The translations under genes were made by a program, and so were the position numbers. The notes under the pieces were generated by a model, which saw nothing but the letters and a program-made list of their open reading frames with translations, did no database searches and was not told the origin of the DNA. From NCBI RefSeq assembly GCF_000739085.1, contig NZ_CP009110.1, forward strand, positions 3,100,001 to 3,164,000: a stretch of 64,000 bases of DNA, given 5' to 3'. The stretch is from Amycolatopsis methanolica 239 (lineage in GTDB: Bacteria; Actinomycetota; Actinomycetes; Mycobacteriales; Pseudonocardiaceae). Shown one piece after another: positions 62,570 to 64,000 of the stretch. Numbering within the stretch: position 1 is the first letter of the stretch; the number at the start of each line of letters is the position of its first letter.

Positions 62570-64000
62570 GCACCGCCGAGGCGCCGGCGCGCACCGCACT
62601 GACCGGCCGGGAACTGTCCCAGGTGGACTGCCAGTGGCGCGCCGCGAACTACCTCGCGGCTGGCCAGATCTACCTGATGGACAACCCGCTGCTGCGCGAG
62701 CCGCTGGTGCCGGGGCACGTCAAGCCGCGGCTGCTCGGCCACTGGGGCACCTCGCCCGGCCTGACCTTCGTCTACGCCCACCTCAACCGGGCCATCGTGG
62801 CGCACGACCTGGACGCGATCTTCGTTACCGGGCCGGGCCACGGCGGGCCTGCGCTGCTGGCGCACACCTGGCTGGAGGGCAGCTACCCCGAGCTGACGCC
62901 GGACGTCACGCGGGACGCGGTGGGCATGCGGACGCTGTTCCGCGAGTTCTCGTTCCCCGGCGGGGTGCCCAGCCACGTCGCCCCGGTGGTGCCCGGCTCG
63001 ATCCACGAGGGCGGCGAACTGGGCTACTCGCTGGCGCACGCGTTCGGCGCCGCGTTCGACAACCCGGACCTGCTGGTCGCGTGCGTGATCGGCGACGGCG
63101 AGGCCGAGACGGGGCCACTGGCCGCGAGCTGGCACGCCAACAAGTTCCTCGACCCGGTGCACGACGGCGCGGTGCTGCCGGTCCTGCACCTCAACGGCTA
63201 CAAGATCGCCAACCCGACGGTCCTGTCCCGGATCCCGCGCGAGGAGCTGGACGAACTGCTGCGGGGTTACGGCTACCGGCCCTACCACGTCGAAGGCTCC
63301 GACCCCGAGGCCATGCACCAGGCGATGGCCGCGACGCTCGACGACGTCGTCGCCGGGATCCGGGACATCCAGGCCGCGGCGCGGTCCGGCGCCGCGACGG
63401 GGCGGCCGCGGTGGCCGGTGATCCTGCTGCGCAGCCCGAAAGGCTGGACCGGTCCGGCCGAAGTGGACGGTGTGCCGGTCGAAGGCACGTGGCGCGCGCA
63501 CCAGGTGCCGCTGCCCGCGGTGCGGGAGAACCCGGACCACCTGGTGGCGCTGGAGCGCTGGCTGCGGTCCTACCGGCCGGAGGAGCTGTTCGACGCCGAC
63601 GGGCGCCCCGCACCGGAGGTGACCGCGCTGATCCCGTCCGGCGGCCGTCGCATGGGCGCCAACCCGCACGCCAACGGCGGCGCGCTGCTGCGGCCGCTCG
63701 ACCTGCCCGATCCACGTGACCACGCGCCACGGGTCGCCGAACCGGGCACGACCGTGCATGAACCGACCCGCGTGCTGGGCCGCTACCTACGGGAAGTGGC
63801 CGAGCGCAGCGCGGGCAGGCGCAACTTCCGGCTGTTCGGCCCGGACGAGACGGCCTCCAACCGGCTCGATGCGGTGTACCAGGCCACCGGCAAGGGCTGG
63901 CAGGCGGCGATCGAGCCGGTCGACGAGCACCTGTCCCGCGACGGCCGGGTGCTGGAGGTGCTGTCGGAGCACCTGTGCCAGGGTTGGCTGGAGGGCTACC
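62566..64000 (+). CDS. xfp: Phosphoketolase, N-terminal part (runs off the window)
   Basis: First 478 residues of a ~790-residue thiamine-diphosphate enzyme. Signatures: [132 protein letters not shown]. Cleaves xylulose 5-phosphate and/or fructose 6-phosphate to acetyl phosphate. ATG inside the USP stop. Acetate kinase is often next, but is not visible here. Confidence 0.93.
   Translation, partial: MSTAEAPARTALTGRELSQVDCQWRAANYLAAGQIYLMDNPLLREPLVPGHVKPRLLGHWGTSPGLTFVYAHLNRAIVAHDLDAIFVTGPGHGGPALLAHTWLEGSYPELTPDVTRDAVGMRTLFREFSFPGGVPSHVAPVVPGSIHEGGELGYSLAHAFGAAFDNPDLLVACVIGDGEAETGPLAASWHANKFLDPVHDGAVLPVLHLNGYKIANPTVLSRIPREELDELLRGYGYRPYHVEGSDPEAMHQAMAATLDDVVAGIRDIQAAARSGAATGRPRWPVILLRSPKGWTGPAEVDGVPVEGTWRAHQVPLPAVRENPDHLVALERWLRSYRPEELFDADGRPAPEVTALIPSGGRRMGANPHANGGALLRPLDLPDPRDHAPRVAEPGTTVHEPTRVLGRYLREVAERSAGRRNFRLFGPDETASNRLDAVYQATGKGWQAAIEPVDEHLSRDGRVLEVLSEHLCQGWLEGY

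Overview
The window is high-GC, densely coded DNA from a filamentous actinomycete of the Pseudonocardiaceae type, most likely Amycolatopsis or a close relative. This is inferred from codon use, frequent GTG starts, 4-nt gene overlaps, F420-dependent enzymes, an ergothioneine operon, and two blocks whose gene order I recall from Mycobacterium tuberculosis (pgsA2-like/gcvH/garA/ftsR/BFN/merR, and acn/NlpC/moxR/DUF58/VWA/fabG1/inhA/hemH). No rRNA, tRNA, CRISPR array, prophage or intact insertion sequence was seen.

Layout. 1-5.5 kb: end of an F420 oxidoreductase, then a secreted neutral ceramidase, a GPH/MFSD2-like permease and a sphingosine-1-phosphate-lyase-like PLP enzyme (with an apparent one-base frameshift). 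Together these form a candidate sphingolipid-degradation cassette. 5.5-9.2 kb: a divergent zinc-starvation locus around one Zur-like box. It carries zinc-free ribosomal proteins L28, L33, S14 and S18 on one side, and an MRF-like protein, L31B, zinc-free L32 and a COG0523 GTPase on the other. 9.2-14.9 kb: ankyrin protein, siroheme enzyme CysG, hydrolase, crotonase/acyl-CoA synthetase pair, lipoprotein. 15.2-15.8 kb: a gene-free stretch with a tandem repeat. 15.8-20.1 kb: conserved core block (CDP-alcohol transferase, gcvH, garA, ftsR, BFN, merR) ending in a tandem glycine riboswitch that has no glycine-cleavage gene behind it.

20.1-26.6 kb: SnoaL/XRE pair, an LspA-like protein whose stop codon and that of the convergent XRE gene both seem lost by a single missing base, a repeat-rich membrane protein, and two CNNM/CorC transporters. 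26.8-38.2 kb: acnR, the egtABCD ergothioneine operon, a Ddn-like F420 enzyme, a DHFR-like/DGPF/ECF42 sigma cassette, an MMPL remnant, then acnA. AcnR-like boxes lie before both acnR and acnA although the genes are about 8 kb apart.

38.4-45.6 kb: envelope genes (two membrane proteins, NlpC/P60 hydrolase), mobA, and moxR/DUF58/VWA. 45.6-56.8 kb: an accessory block that interrupts the expected VWA-fabG1 neighbourhood and begins with a degraded IS481-like transposase piece. It holds a large KAP-like membrane NTPase, a frameshifted DUF2267 gene, trmL, phoD, methyltransferase and thioesterase genes, and a TAXI receptor/two-component/MHS-permease module likely to sense and import a carboxylate. 57-59.6 kb: fabG1, inhA and hemH. 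59.6-64 kb: small protein, DMT-type permease, and a CBS-BON/universal stress/phosphoketolase operon running off the end.

At least three otherwise intact genes or gene pairs differ from a good reading frame by exactly one missing G or C. Sequencing or assembly error should be excluded before biological meaning is attached to any one of them. All homology statements come from reading the sequence and from memory; no search was run.
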